Shown piece by piece: positions 34,982 through 43,723 of a DNA stretch of 64,000 nt (the first letter of the stretch is position 1; each line of letters opens with the position of its first letter). The translations under genes were made by a program, and so were the position numbers. The notes beneath the pieces are model-generated. The model ran no database searches and had not been told where the DNA came from. It saw nothing but the letters and a program-made list of their open reading frames with translations. This DNA is from Gemmobacter sp964439015 (GTDB taxonomy: Bacteria > Pseudomonadota > Alphaproteobacteria > Rhodobacterales > Rhodobacteraceae): NCBI GenBank assembly GCA_964439015.1, contig CAYTMV010000001.1:87836-151835 (forward strand), written 5' to 3'.

Positions 34982-35671
34982 ATGGATAATGAAAACCCCA
35001 ATCTTTCCTCGGATCCGGGGGCGTTGATTCTGGATTCGGCGCTGGCGCATGTGCCGTTTGACGGTTGGTCCGATGCTGCGCTGGTGGCGGCAGCGGCCGA
35101 TTCGGGCGTGACCGAGGCGCAGGCGCGCGCGCTGTTTCCGCGCGGCGGTGTCGATCTGGCGGCGGCCTATCACCGCCGCGGCGACCGGCTGATGTTGGCC
35201 CGGCTGGCCGAGATGGATCTGACCGGCCTGCGCTTTCGCGACCGGATCGCCGCCGCGGTCATGGCCCGGCTGGAGGTCGTCGACAAGGAACTGGTGCGCC
35301 GCGGCACGGCTCTCTTTGCCCTGCCGCAAAACGCGGGCGAGGGCGCGCGGCTGATCTGGGGCACGGTGGATGCGATCTGGCGGGCGCTGGGCGACACGTC
35401 CGAGGATGTGAACTGGTATTCCAAACGTGCCACGCTGGCGGCGGTCTATGCGGCCACGGTGCTGTATTGGCTGAACGATCACAGCGAAGGCGAGGCCGAC
35501 ACGCGCGCCTTTCTGTCGCGCCGGATCGAGAATGTCATGGGGATCGAAAAGGCCAAGGCGGCGTTTCGCGCCAACCCCCTTGGCCGGGCGCTGCTGGGCG
35601 GCCCGTTTTCGGCCCTGTCGAAAATCCGCGCGCCCCGCGCCAACAACCTGCCCGGAAGTCTTGAGCCATGA
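34982..35671 (+). CDS. COQ9-family ubiquinone biosynthesis protein
   Basis: A 229-residue TetR-like helical protein of the COQ9 family, lipid-binding partners of the COQ7-type hydroxylase in ubiquinone synthesis. It shows the SGVTEAQARALFPRGGVDLAAAYHRR region and NWYSKRATLAAVYAATVLYWL, the family signature. The start at 34982 (MDNENPN) has GGAG at proper spacing; ATG at 34976 directly abuts that site and is unlikely. The stop overlaps the start of the quinone oxidoreductase gene (ATGA). Confidence 0.9.
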   Translation: MDNENPNLSSDPGALILDSALAHVPFDGWSDAALVAAAADSGVTEAQARALFPRGGVDLAAAYHRRGDRLMLARLAEMDLTGLRFRDRIAAAVMARLEVVDKELVRRGTALFALPQNAGEGARLIWGTVDAIWRALGDTSEDVNWYSKRATLAAVYAATVLYWLNDHSEGEADTRAFLSRRIENVMGIEKAKAAFRANPLGRALLGGPFSALSKIRAPRANNLPGSLEP

Positions 35672-36669
35672 TCCTGTCCCCGCCCCATACCATGCGCGCC
35701 GTTGCCATCGCTGAACCCGGCGGGCCGGAGGTGCTGCACCTGACCGAGGTGCCGGTTCCGGTGCCGGGCCATGGCCAGATCCTGATCCGCATCAGCCATG
35801 CCGGCGTCAACCGCCCGGATGCGCTGCAACGGGCGGGCCTTTATGCGCCGCCGCCCACCGCCTCGCCTTTGCCGGGGCTGGAGGCCGCGGGCCATGTGGC
35901 CGCCGTGGGGCCGGGCGTCAGCCGCTGGAAGCTGGGGGATGCGGTCTGTGCGCTGCTGCCCGGTGGCGGCTATGCCGAATATGCGCTGACACACGAAGAT
36001 CACGCCCTGCCGATCCCCGCCGGCCTGTCACCGGCCGAGGCCGCCTGCCTGCCCGAAACTCTCTTCACCGTCTGGTCGAACGTGGTCCTGCGCGGCGGAT
36101 TGAAGGCGGGCGAGCGGTTTCTGGTCCATGGCGGATCGTCCGGTATCGGCACGACTGCGATCCAACTGGCCGCCGCCTTGGGCGCGCGGGTCTTTGCCAC
36201 CGCCGGATCGGCCGAGAAATGCGCGGCCTGCCTGCGACTGGGGGCCGAGCGGGCGATCAATTACCACGAGGATGATTTTGTCCCGGTGCTGCGGGCGGCC
36301 GGCGGGGCCGATCTGATCCTCGACATGGTGGGCGGCAGCTACCTGCCGCGCAACGTCAAGGCGCTGGCCGATGATGGGCGGCTGGTGCAGATCGCCTTCC
36401 TGCAAGGATCAAAGGTCGAGCTGAACTTTGCCGAGGTGATGATGCGGCGATTGACGATTACCGGATCGACGCTGCGCCCGCAGACCGACCTGCAAAAGGC
36501 GCTCTATGCCCGCGATCTTTTGGCCAATGTCTGGCCGCTGATCGAGGCCGGGCGGTTGCGGCCGGTGATGGATTCGATTTTCAGCCTGTCCAATGCCGCC
36601 GAGGCCCATCGCCGGATGGAGACCTCGGGCCATATCGGCAAGATCGTGCTGGAGGTCGCCTCAGCGTAA
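35668..36669 (+). CDS. NAD(P)H:quinone oxidoreductase, zinc-free MDR family (PIG3-like)
   Basis: A 333-residue medium-chain dehydrogenase/reductase like zeta-crystallin and TP53I3/PIG3: GroES-like N-terminus with HAGVNRPDALQRAG and LPGLEAAGHVAAVGPGV, then cofactor motif VHGGSSGIGTTAIQLAAALGA. No zinc-ligand cysteines are seen. It should reduce quinones or enones with NADPH. The ATG overlaps the COQ9 stop; a second ATG at 35692 is an alternative. Its last 9 bp overlap the RNase T2 gene on the other strand. Confidence 0.87.
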   Translation: MILSPPHTMRAVAIAEPGGPEVLHLTEVPVPVPGHGQILIRISHAGVNRPDALQRAGLYAPPPTASPLPGLEAAGHVAAVGPGVSRWKLGDAVCALLPGGGYAEYALTHEDHALPIPAGLSPAEAACLPETLFTVWSNVVLRGGLKAGERFLVHGGSSGIGTTAIQLAAALGARVFATAGSAEKCAACLRLGAERAINYHEDDFVPVLRAAGGADLILDMVGGSYLPRNVKALADDGRLVQIAFLQGSKVELNFAEVMMRRLTITGSTLRPQTDLQKALYARDLLANVWPLIEAGRLRPVMDSIFSLSNAAEAHRRMETSGHIGKIVLEVASA

Positions 36670-37302
36670 CGGGTCCAGCACCGCGTCCTGCATCTGGCAA
36701 TCGCGGATCACATCCGATCCGCAGCGGCGCGGGGACAGGTCGCGGTCAAGACACAGCCGCACCTCGGCAATCCGGCCCGCGTCGCAGGTCACGGTGATCT
36801 GGTCGCGGGCCAGGCCGGGATTGGCCTCCAGAAACGCGCCCTCGATCACCTCGGCGGGCACTTTCAGGCGCGTGTCGATCATGTCGAAGATTTTCGGCAT
36901 TTTCACCGAGGCATAGGCCGCACGCATCAGCGCGTAATAGCTGCGCGCGGACAGGCCGGTGCAGCGACCGTGTTTCTTCCACTGATACCAGGCCAGGCCG
37001 TCAGAGCCCATGATGTCGGACATCGCCTCGGTCATGGTGCGCGACGGCTCGCGCTGGCCGGTGCGGCAATAGCTGGGCCAGCCATCCTCTTCATATTGCG
37101 GCCAAAGTCCGTGCAGCACGAACCCCAGATCCGCCCCCTCTGCGCATTCGGGCGCGCGGCGGCCGTCGCCCTCCAGCGCGCACCAGGTGGGGCTCCAACT
37201 CAGCGCGAGGATGTAGTAATCGAAATCGCCCGCCGCCTCGCCCTCGGCCCGGGCTGCGCCCGCGGCCAAGGCCAGCGTCAGGGCTGCCACCAACACACGC
37301 AT
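36661..37302 (-). CDS. RNase T2-family endoribonuclease
   Basis: A 213-residue exported RNase with a signal peptide (RVLVAALTLALAAGAARA) and both conserved active-site segments: FVLHGLWPQYE (CAS I) and WYQWKKHGRC (CAS II), holding the catalytic His residues, with several Cys for disulfides. It would cleave single-stranded RNA in the periplasm, perhaps for nutrient scavenging. The start at 37302 follows AAGGAAAAGGG; the much longer frame to 37848 is an antisense shadow of trcR. Confidence 0.9.
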   Translation of the reverse strand: MRVLVAALTLALAAGAARAEGEAAGDFDYYILALSWSPTWCALEGDGRRAPECAEGADLGFVLHGLWPQYEEDGWPSYCRTGQREPSRTMTEAMSDIMGSDGLAWYQWKKHGRCTGLSARSYYALMRAAYASVKMPKIFDMIDTRLKVPAEVIEGAFLEANPGLARDQITVTCDAGRIAEVRLCLDRDLSPRRCGSDVIRDCQMQDAVLDPLR

Positions 37303-37425
37303 TTGCCCTTTTCCTTGAACCGGTTTTACCGTATAAGCCGCCGACTTCCCTGAAAACGTGGAAATCGCGGGTCCGCCCGCAGCCGTTTTCCCGGCCCGGG
37401 AGAGATTTGTAAAGGAGTGATCCGC

Positions 37426-38169
37426 ATGTCGAAACCGATCATGGCGAGGGCGACCGCCGTCTGGCTGGTGGAGAACACCACGCTGACCTTCAAGCAGATC
37501 GCCGAATTCTGCGGCATGCACGAGCTGGAGGTTCAGGGGATCGCCGATGGCGACGTGGCGGGCGGCGTCAAGGGGTTTGACCCGATCGCCAACAACCAGC
37601 TGGACCCGATCGAGATCGAGCGTGGCCAGAAGGACCCGCTCTATCGTCTGAAACTGAAATTCAACGCCGCCGCCGTGGGCGAAGAAAAGCGCCGCGGCCC
37701 GCGCTACACGCCCCTGTCCAAGCGTCAGGACCGCCCGAACGCGATCCTGTGGTTGGTGAAGTTTCACCCCGAACTGTCGGATGGCGCCATCGCCAAGCTG
37801 ATCGGCACCACCAAGCCCACCATCCTGTCGATCCGCGAGCGCACCCATTGGAACATCGGCTCGATGGTGCCGGTCGATCCGGTGGCGCTGGGCCTGTGCA
37901 AGCAGTCCGAGCTGGATATCGCCGTGCAGGCGGCGGCCCGTAAAAAGGCGGCCGAAGGCTCGGTGATGACCGATGACGAGCGTCGCAAGCTGGTTTCGAC
38001 CGAGCAGAGCCTCGGCATGGACCCCGAGGCCAGAATGGCCGACAAGGGCTTTGATCCCGGCATGTTCGCCGCCGAAGAGGAAAAGAAGCCGGCGGATTAT
38101 TCGGACGCCGACAGCTTCTTCAATCTGCCGCAGGGCGATGATGACGACGAGGATGAAGACGACAACTGA
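37426..38169 (+). CDS. trcR: TrcR/DUF1013 cell-cycle transcriptional regulator
   Basis: A 247-residue cytosolic protein of the alphaproteobacterial DUF1013 family, including TrcR (transcriptional regulator tied to the CtrA network). It has a first HTH-like region (ATAVWLVENTTLTFKQIAEF), a second around LVKFHPELSDGAIAKLIGTT, and a strongly acidic C-terminal tail (DDDDEDEDDN). The start at 37426 has AAAGGAG eight to nine bases upstream. A terminator follows. Confidence 0.88.
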   Translation: MSKPIMARATAVWLVENTTLTFKQIAEFCGMHELEVQGIADGDVAGGVKGFDPIANNQLDPIEIERGQKDPLYRLKLKFNAAAVGEEKRRGPRYTPLSKRQDRPNAILWLVKFHPELSDGAIAKLIGTTKPTILSIRERTHWNIGSMVPVDPVALGLCKQSELDIAVQAAARKKAAEGSVMTDDERRKLVSTEQSLGMDPEARMADKGFDPGMFAAEEEKKPADYSDADSFFNLPQGDDDDEDEDDN

Positions 38170-38181
38170 TCGTCCCGCAAG

Positions 38182-38206
38182 ACCCCGGCCCGGCGCCGGG
38201 GTTTTT
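38182..38206 (+). terminator. Rho-independent terminator after trcR
   Basis: ACCCCGGC (38182-38189) and GCCGGGGT (38195-38202) form an eight-bp stem with a five-base loop and are followed by a T-run (38202-38206), 13 bp after the trcR stop and touching the end of the opposing LysR gene. Confidence 0.85.
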
Positions 38207-38208
38207 CT

Positions 38209-39126
38209 TTACCAGGCCATGATGTCTTCGGCCTTTTCGCCGCGCACTTCGGACAGCAACCAGTTGCGGAAGGCGATCAGCGGCGGATGCGCTGCGCCCG
38301 ACAGCGGCCAGACCAGATAGTAACTTCCACGCGACGGCACGGCCCCGCCCCAGGCCGCGACCAGCCTTCCGTCCGCCAGTTCGGCCCGGGCCAGAAATTC
38401 GGGCAACAGGGCCACGCCCACACCATAGATCGCCGCCTGAATCATCGGCGCGAACTGGTCGAACAGCATCCCCAGCGGTTGGGTGGCATCGACGCCGTGA
38501 TAGGCCAGCCAGTCGCCCCAGGCATCGGGCCGCGTTTCCAGTTGCAACAGCGGCAGGCCGACCAGATCGCGCGGGCCGCGCACCGGATGGCTGGCCAGAA
38601 AGCCCGGCGCGGCCAGGGCCACCATCCTCTCGTCAAACAGCTTGGCAAATCCCGCTTCGGGCCAGGTGGGGGCACCGAAATGGATCGCGGCGTCAAACCC
38701 CTCTTCCGAAAAGTCGAAGGGCCGCAGCCGCGTGCCGAGGTTGATCGTCACGCCGGGATGGGCGGCCAGAAACCCCGGCAGGCGCGGCGCCAGCCAGCGG
38801 GTGCCGAAGGTGGGCAGGATCGACAGCGCCAGCGTGCCGCCCGAGCCCGGCGCCCGCACCCGCATCGAGGCCCGGCTGACCAGATCGAGGGCCTTTGCCA
38901 CCTCACGCGCATAGGCCAGCGCGGCATCGGTGGGGATCAGCCGCCGCCCGTCGCGCCGGAACAACTGCACCGCCAGCTGCGCCTCGAGGTTCTGGATCAG
39001 ACGGCTGACGGCGCCTTGCGTCAGGTTCAGGTCGCGCGCCGCCGCCTGAGTCGAGCCGGTGCGCACGACCGATTCGAAGGCGGTCAGCAGGCTGATCGAG
39101 GGTAAAAGCCTGCGAGGGGTGGCCAT
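38209..39126 (-). CDS. LysR-type regulator (GcvA-like)
   Basis: A 305-residue LTTR: HTH around LLTAFESVVRTGSTQAAARDLNLTQGAVSRLIQNLE (residues about 14-48), then a GcvA/PBP2-like effector domain with GTLALSILPTFGTRWLAPRL. It is divergent from the glutaryl-CoA dehydrogenase gene, the usual GcdR/gcdH arrangement, so it probably controls that gene and perhaps the whole lysine cluster with a CoA-ester or dicarboxylate signal. A dyad ATAACG-N9-CGTTAT lies between the two starts. Confidence 0.9.
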   Translation of the reverse strand: MATPRRLLPSISLLTAFESVVRTGSTQAAARDLNLTQGAVSRLIQNLEAQLAVQLFRRDGRRLIPTDAALAYAREVAKALDLVSRASMRVRAPGSGGTLALSILPTFGTRWLAPRLPGFLAAHPGVTINLGTRLRPFDFSEEGFDAAIHFGAPTWPEAGFAKLFDERMVALAAPGFLASHPVRGPRDLVGLPLLQLETRPDAWGDWLAYHGVDATQPLGMLFDQFAPMIQAAIYGVGVALLPEFLARAELADGRLVAAWGGAVPSRGSYYLVWPLSGAAHPPLIAFRNWLLSEVRGEKAEDIMAW

Positions 39127-39146
39127 CTATGCGCTCCGTGCATCAA

Positions 39147-39167
39147 ATAACGTCAAAGCGGCGTTAT
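39147..39167. promoter_or_regulatory. interrupted dyad, candidate LysR operator
   Basis: ATAACG (39147-39152) and CGTTAT (39162-39167) form a perfect interrupted dyad with nine bases between. It is in the 100-bp intergenic region between the LysR gene (start 39126) and gcdH (39229), the usual position and form of an LTTR box. Confidence 0.55.
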
Positions 39168-39228
39168 ACTTCGTTGGGTAAATACCTTAAAAGCATACTC
39201 AACCGCAGATCAAGAAGTGGATGAAGTC

Positions 39229-40437
39229 ATGGCCCTGAAGCCCAAGGATGCCCCCGACCTGTCGCGTTTCGACTGGGAAGACGCGTTCCGCCTGAACGAC
39301 CAGCTGACCGAAGAAGAGCGGATGCTGCGCGACGCGGCACACACCTTCGCGCAGGACAAGCTGCAGCCGCGCGTGATCGCGGCCTATCGCGAAGAAACGA
39401 CCGACCCGGAGGTCTTCCGCGAGATGGGGGCAATGGGCCTTCTGGGCGTGACCGTGCCGGAAGAATACGGCGGGATCGGCTCCTCTTACGTGGGCTACGG
39501 TCTGGTTGCCCGTGAGGTCGAGCGTGTCGACAGCGGCTATCGCTCGATGATGTCGGTGCAGTCGAGCCTCGTGATGTATCCGATCTATGCCTATGGGTCG
39601 GAAGAACAGCGCAAGAAATACCTGCCCAAGCTGGCCTCGGGCGAATATATCGGCTGCTTCGGCCTGACCGAGCCCGACGCCGGTTCCGACCCGGCGGGCA
39701 TGAAGACCGTCGCCCGCAAGACCGCCAACGGCTATGTGCTGAACGGCGCCAAGATGTGGATCTCCAACGCGCCGATCGCCGATGTGTTCGTGATCTGGGC
39801 CAAGTCTGAGGCGCATGGTGGCAAGATCCGTGGTTTCGTGCTCGAAAAGGGCATGAAAGGTCTCTCGGCACCGAAGGTCGGAGGCAAGCTCTCCCTCCGG
39901 GCTTCGGTGACCGGCGAGATCGTGATGAAGGATGTCGAGGTCGGCGAGGATGCGCTGCTGCCGAATGTCGAAGGGCTGAAAGGTCCGTTCGGCTGCCTCA
40001 ACCGCGCCCGCTATGGCATCGCCTGGGGTGTGATGGGCTCGGCCGAGTTCTGCCTGCACGCCGCCCGCCAATATGGCCTTGACCGCAAGCAGTTTGGCAA
40101 GCCGATCGCCGGCACCCAGCTGTATCAACTGAAGATGGCCAACATGCTGACCGAGATCAGCCTAGGCCTGCAGGCCTGCCTGCGCGTCGGTCGCCTGCTG
40201 GACGAAGCCAATGCCGCGCCCGAGATGATCTCGATCATCAAGCGCAACAACTGCGGCAAGGCGCTGGATATCGCCCGCTGGGCGCGCGACATGCACGGCG
40301 GCAACGGTATCTCCGAGGACTTCCAGGTGATCCGTCACATGGTCAACCTCGAAACCGTGAACACCTATGAAGGCACGCATGACATCCATGCGCTGATCCT
40401 GGGCCGCGCCATCACCGGTCTGCAGGCATTCTTCTAA
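39229..40437 (+). CDS. gcdH: glutaryl-CoA dehydrogenase
   Basis: GcdH oxidises and decarboxylates glutaryl-CoA to crotonyl-CoA, the exit step of lysine and tryptophan breakdown. The 402-residue flavoprotein shows the family's LSRFDWEDAFRLNDQLTEEE, GCFGLTEPDAGSDPAGM, WISNAPIADVFVIWAK and the catalytic Glu in NTYEGTHDIHALILGRA. I prefer the start at 39229 (MALKPKDAPDL) by homology; 39217 is an alternative. It is the first gene of the lysine cluster, divergent from LysR. Confidence 0.93.
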   Translation: MALKPKDAPDLSRFDWEDAFRLNDQLTEEERMLRDAAHTFAQDKLQPRVIAAYREETTDPEVFREMGAMGLLGVTVPEEYGGIGSSYVGYGLVAREVERVDSGYRSMMSVQSSLVMYPIYAYGSEEQRKKYLPKLASGEYIGCFGLTEPDAGSDPAGMKTVARKTANGYVLNGAKMWISNAPIADVFVIWAKSEAHGGKIRGFVLEKGMKGLSAPKVGGKLSLRASVTGEIVMKDVEVGEDALLPNVEGLKGPFGCLNRARYGIAWGVMGSAEFCLHAARQYGLDRKQFGKPIAGTQLYQLKMANMLTEISLGLQACLRVGRLLDEANAAPEMISIIKRNNCGKALDIARWARDMHGGNGISEDFQVIRHMVNLETVNTYEGTHDIHALILGRAITGLQAFF

Positions 40438-40449
40438 GGCGACCAACAG

Positions 40450-40477
40450 GGCGCGGGGGGATCGCGAACCCCGCGCC
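40450..40477. terminator. GC-rich stem-loop between gcdH and the E1 gene
   Basis: GGCGCGGGG (40450-40458) pairs with CCCCGCGCC (40469-40477) around a ten-base loop. There is no T-tract, so it may stabilise or process RNA within the cluster rather than end it fully. Confidence 0.4.
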
Positions 40478-40504
40478 TTGCAACCATAAACAACAGGGGC
40501 CGGC

Positions 40505-42685
40505 ATGGATCGCGCCGATATCGTTCACGACAATCTCCTGCGCCGCCTTGCGTCGCGGGACCTTCCGCATGGGCGGCCCCCTCAGGGGCCGCTTTCGGCG
40601 TTTCAGGCGGTGGAAACCTTCCGCGCGGCCTGTCTGACCCGGGCGCTGGACCGGCAGGCGCGGTTCATGCAGCGGGCGGGGCAGGGGTTCTATACCATCG
40701 GCTCCTCGGGGCATGAGGGGCTGGCGGCGCTTTCGCTGGCGCTGCGGCCCAGCGACATGGCCTTCCTGCATTACCGCGACGCGGCCTTCCAGATCGCGCG
40801 GGCGGGGCAGGTGCCGGGGCAGACCCCGCTTTGGGACATGCTGCTGTCCTTTGCGTCATCCTCCGAAGATCCGATTTCGGGCGGACGGCACAAGGTTCTG
40901 GGCTCCAAGACGCTGGCGATCCCGCCGCAGACCTCAACCATCGCTTCGCACCTGCCCAAGGCGGTGGGGGCGGCCTATTCGATCGGGCTGGCGCGGCGGC
41001 TGAAGCCCGAACATGCCCAACTGCCCGAGGATGCGATTGTCGTCTGCACCTTTGGCGATGCCTCGGCCAACCATGCCACCGCGCAGGTGTCTTTCAACAC
41101 CGCGGGCTGGACGGCCTATCAATCCGTGCCGCTGCCGCTGCTGTTTGTCTGCGAGGATAACGGCATCGGCATTTCGACCAAGACGCCCAAGGGCTGGATC
41201 GAGGCGGGGTTCAGCCACCGTCCGGGCCTGAAGTATTTCAAGGCCGACGGTCTGGACATGCACGATACCTTCGCCGTGGCCGCGGAGGCCGCCGATTTCG
41301 TGCGCCGCCGCCGCAAGCCCGCCTTCCTGCATCTGCGCACGATCCGGCTGTACGGTCATGCCGGCGCCGATATGCCCACCACCTACATGCGGCGTGAGGA
41401 GGTCGAGGCCGAAGAGGCGCAGGACCCGCTGCTGCACATGGCCCGCCAGATGCACGAGGCAGGCGTGATGACGCCCGAGGCCGCGCTGGCCATCTATACC
41501 GAGACCGTGGACCGCGTGGCCCGCGTCGCGGCCGAGGCCGTCACCCGGCCGCGTCTGCAAACCGCGGATCAGGTCATGGCCGCGCTGATCCCGCCCCGGC
41601 GCGACCACGCTCCGACCAATGGCCCCAGCGCCGAGGCCCGCGCCGGCGCCTTTGGCGGCGACCTGAAGGCCATGGCCGAACCTCAGCCGATGAGCCGCCT
41701 GATCAACTGGGCGCTGACCGATCTGATGCTGGCGCATCGCGAAATCGTCCTGATGGGCGAGGATGTGGGCCGCAAGGGCGGCGTTTATGGCGTCACCCAA
41801 AAGCTGCAAAACCGCTTTGGTCCCGACCGGGTGATCGACACGCTGCTTGATGAGCAGTCGATCCTTGGCCTTGGGCTGGGCATGGCGCAGAACGGCTTTT
41901 TGCCGATGCCCGAGATCCAGTTCCTGGCCTATCTGCACAATGCCGAAGACCAGCTGCGCGGCGAGGCGGCGACGCTGCCGTTCTTCTCCAACGGTCAATT
42001 CACCAACCCGATGGTGGTGCGGATTGCCGGCCTTGGCTATCAGAAGGGCTTTGGCGGGCATTTCCACAACGACAACTCGGTGGCGGTGCTGCGCGACATC
42101 CCGGGCCTGATCCTGGCCTGCCCGTCGAACGGCCCGGATGCGGTGCGGATGCTGCGGGAATGTGTGCGTCTTGCCCGCGAAGAACAGCGGCTGGTGGTGT
42201 TTCTGGAACCGATCGCGCTTTACCCGATGCGCGATCTGCATGCCGACAAGGATGGCGCCTGGATGGGTGTCTATCCCGACCTGTCCGAGAGCATCGCGCT
42301 GGGCGAGGTGGGCGTGTCGGGCGCGGGCGATGATCTGGCGATCGTCACCTTCGGCAATGGCACCTACCTGTCGCACCAGGCTTTGCCGATCCTCAAGGCG
42401 GCCGGGATCAACGCCCGCGTGGTCGATACCCGCTGGCTGTCGCCCCTGCCGAAAGAGGCGTTGACCGCAGTGGTTCAAGGCGCGAAGCGCATCCTGATCG
42501 TCGACGAGACCCGCCATTCCGGTGGCGTGGCCGAGGCCCTGATGGCACATTTTCACGAAGTGACGGATGTGCCCTTGCGCCGGGTGACGGCAGAGGACAG
42601 TTTCATTGCGACCGGGCCGGCCTATGCCGCCACCATGCCCTCGCGCGATCAGATCGTCGCGGCTGCACAGGAGCTTTGCGCATGA
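40505..42685 (+). CDS. fused alpha-beta 2-oxoacid dehydrogenase E1, probably 2-oxoadipate-specific
   Basis: A 726-residue thiamine-diphosphate enzyme that joins E1-alpha (about residues 30-340, TPP site GDASANHATAQVSFNTAGW with a later ..EDNG) and E1-beta (about 390-725, GEDVGRKGGVYGVTQ, ILIVDETRHSGG). This is the BCKDH/PDH E1 fold fused in one chain. Its place between glutaryl-CoA and aminoadipate-semialdehyde dehydrogenases suggests 2-oxoadipate as the substrate, giving the glutaryl unit for GcdH. No E2 or E3 gene lies here, so it must borrow them or pass the acyl group differently. Its stop overlaps the next ATG. Confidence 0.82.
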   Translation: MDRADIVHDNLLRRLASRDLPHGRPPQGPLSAFQAVETFRAACLTRALDRQARFMQRAGQGFYTIGSSGHEGLAALSLALRPSDMAFLHYRDAAFQIARAGQVPGQTPLWDMLLSFASSSEDPISGGRHKVLGSKTLAIPPQTSTIASHLPKAVGAAYSIGLARRLKPEHAQLPEDAIVVCTFGDASANHATAQVSFNTAGWTAYQSVPLPLLFVCEDNGIGISTKTPKGWIEAGFSHRPGLKYFKADGLDMHDTFAVAAEAADFVRRRRKPAFLHLRTIRLYGHAGADMPTTYMRREEVEAEEAQDPLLHMARQMHEAGVMTPEAALAIYTETVDRVARVAAEAVTRPRLQTADQVMAALIPPRRDHAPTNGPSAEARAGAFGGDLKAMAEPQPMSRLINWALTDLMLAHREIVLMGEDVGRKGGVYGVTQKLQNRFGPDRVIDTLLDEQSILGLGLGMAQNGFLPMPEIQFLAYLHNAEDQLRGEAATLPFFSNGQFTNPMVVRIAGLGYQKGFGGHFHNDNSVAVLRDIPGLILACPSNGPDAVRMLRECVRLAREEQRLVVFLEPIALYPMRDLHADKDGAWMGVYPDLSESIALGEVGVSGAGDDLAIVTFGNGTYLSHQALPILKAAGINARVVDTRWLSPLPKEALTAVVQGAKRILIVDETRHSGGVAEALMAHFHEVTDVPLRRVTAEDSFIATGPAYAATMPSRDQIVAAAQELCA

Positions 42686-43719
42686 CCCGTCCCACTGCCG
42701 TGCTGATCTGCCCCGGCCGGGGCACCTATACCAAGACCGAGCTTGGCACGCTGGCCCGCACCTTCACCGACAAGGCGCTGCTGGCCGATTTCGACACCCG
42801 CCGCCGGCTGGCCGGACAAGAGACGCTGACCGATCTGGACGGGGCGTCCAGCTATTCGGTCTCGCGTCACAGCCGGGGCGACAATGCCTCGGCGCTGATC
42901 TATGCCTGCACCTTGGCCGATGCCCGCGCGGTGCAGGGGGTGGATGTTGTCGCGGTCACCGGCAATTCGATGGGCTGGTATTCGGCGCTGGCCTGTGCGG
43001 GCGCACTGACCGCCGAGGCGGGCTTTGAGGTGGTCAACACCATGGGCACGCTGATGCAGCGCCACCTGATCGGTGGGCAGCTGGTCTATCCCTTCATGGA
43101 TGAGGACTGGCGCCCCGATCCCGCCCGCAAGGCCGCGCTGCTGGCTTTGGCGGCACAGATCGGCGCGCGGCCTGCCCATGATCTGGCGCTGTCGATCGAC
43201 CTGGGCGGGATGCTGGTTCTGGCCGGCAACGAGGCCGGGCTGAAAGCCTTTGAAGAGGCCGTGCCGCCGGTTCAGGGTCGCTTTCCGCTGCGTTTGGGCA
43301 ATCACGCGGCTTTTCACACCGCGCTGCAACATCCGGTGGCGGCGGAAGGGCGCAGCCTTTTGCCGGACAGCCTGTTTGGCCCGCCAGCCCTGCCGCTTAT
43401 CGACGGGCGCGGCCATATATGGTGGCCGGGGGCCAGCGATCCTGCGGCGCTGCGCAACTACACGCTGGGTCATCAGGTTGTCGAAAGCTATGATTTCACC
43501 CACGCCATCGCCACAGCCGCGCGCGAATTCGCGCCGGATCTGTTCATCATCACCGGCCCCGGCACCACGCTGGGCGGGGCCGTCGCGCAGTCGCTGATCC
43601 TCGCCAAGTGGCGCGGGATGGGCTGCAAGCAGGATTTCCAACAACAGCAGGCCGCCAAGCCTTTCCTCGTCTCGATGGCGATGGAAGAGCAGCGCGCCCG
43701 CGTCACCAATGGAGGATAA
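42682..43719 (+). CDS. FabD-like acyltransferase, role in lysine cluster unknown
   Basis: A 345-residue protein of the FabD/malonyl-CoA:ACP transacylase fold with nucleophile elbow GNSMGW (Ser96) and a downstream catalytic-type His in FHTALQH (about 212). The Arg that holds the malonyl carboxylate in FabD (25 residues after the Ser) falls at Met121 here (TMGTLMQRHL), so malonyl transfer is doubtful. It starts with an ATGA overlap on the E1 gene and ends five bases before the next ATG, so it is fully embedded in the lysine operon. A CoA-acyl handling role linked to E1 is inference. Confidence 0.72.
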   Translation: MTRPTAVLICPGRGTYTKTELGTLARTFTDKALLADFDTRRRLAGQETLTDLDGASSYSVSRHSRGDNASALIYACTLADARAVQGVDVVAVTGNSMGWYSALACAGALTAEAGFEVVNTMGTLMQRHLIGGQLVYPFMDEDWRPDPARKAALLALAAQIGARPAHDLALSIDLGGMLVLAGNEAGLKAFEEAVPPVQGRFPLRLGNHAAFHTALQHPVAAEGRSLLPDSLFGPPALPLIDGRGHIWWPGASDPAALRNYTLGHQVVESYDFTHAIATAAREFAPDLFIITGPGTTLGGAVAQSLILAKWRGMGCKQDFQQQQAAKPFLVSMAMEEQRARVTNGG

Positions 43720-43723
43720 GACC

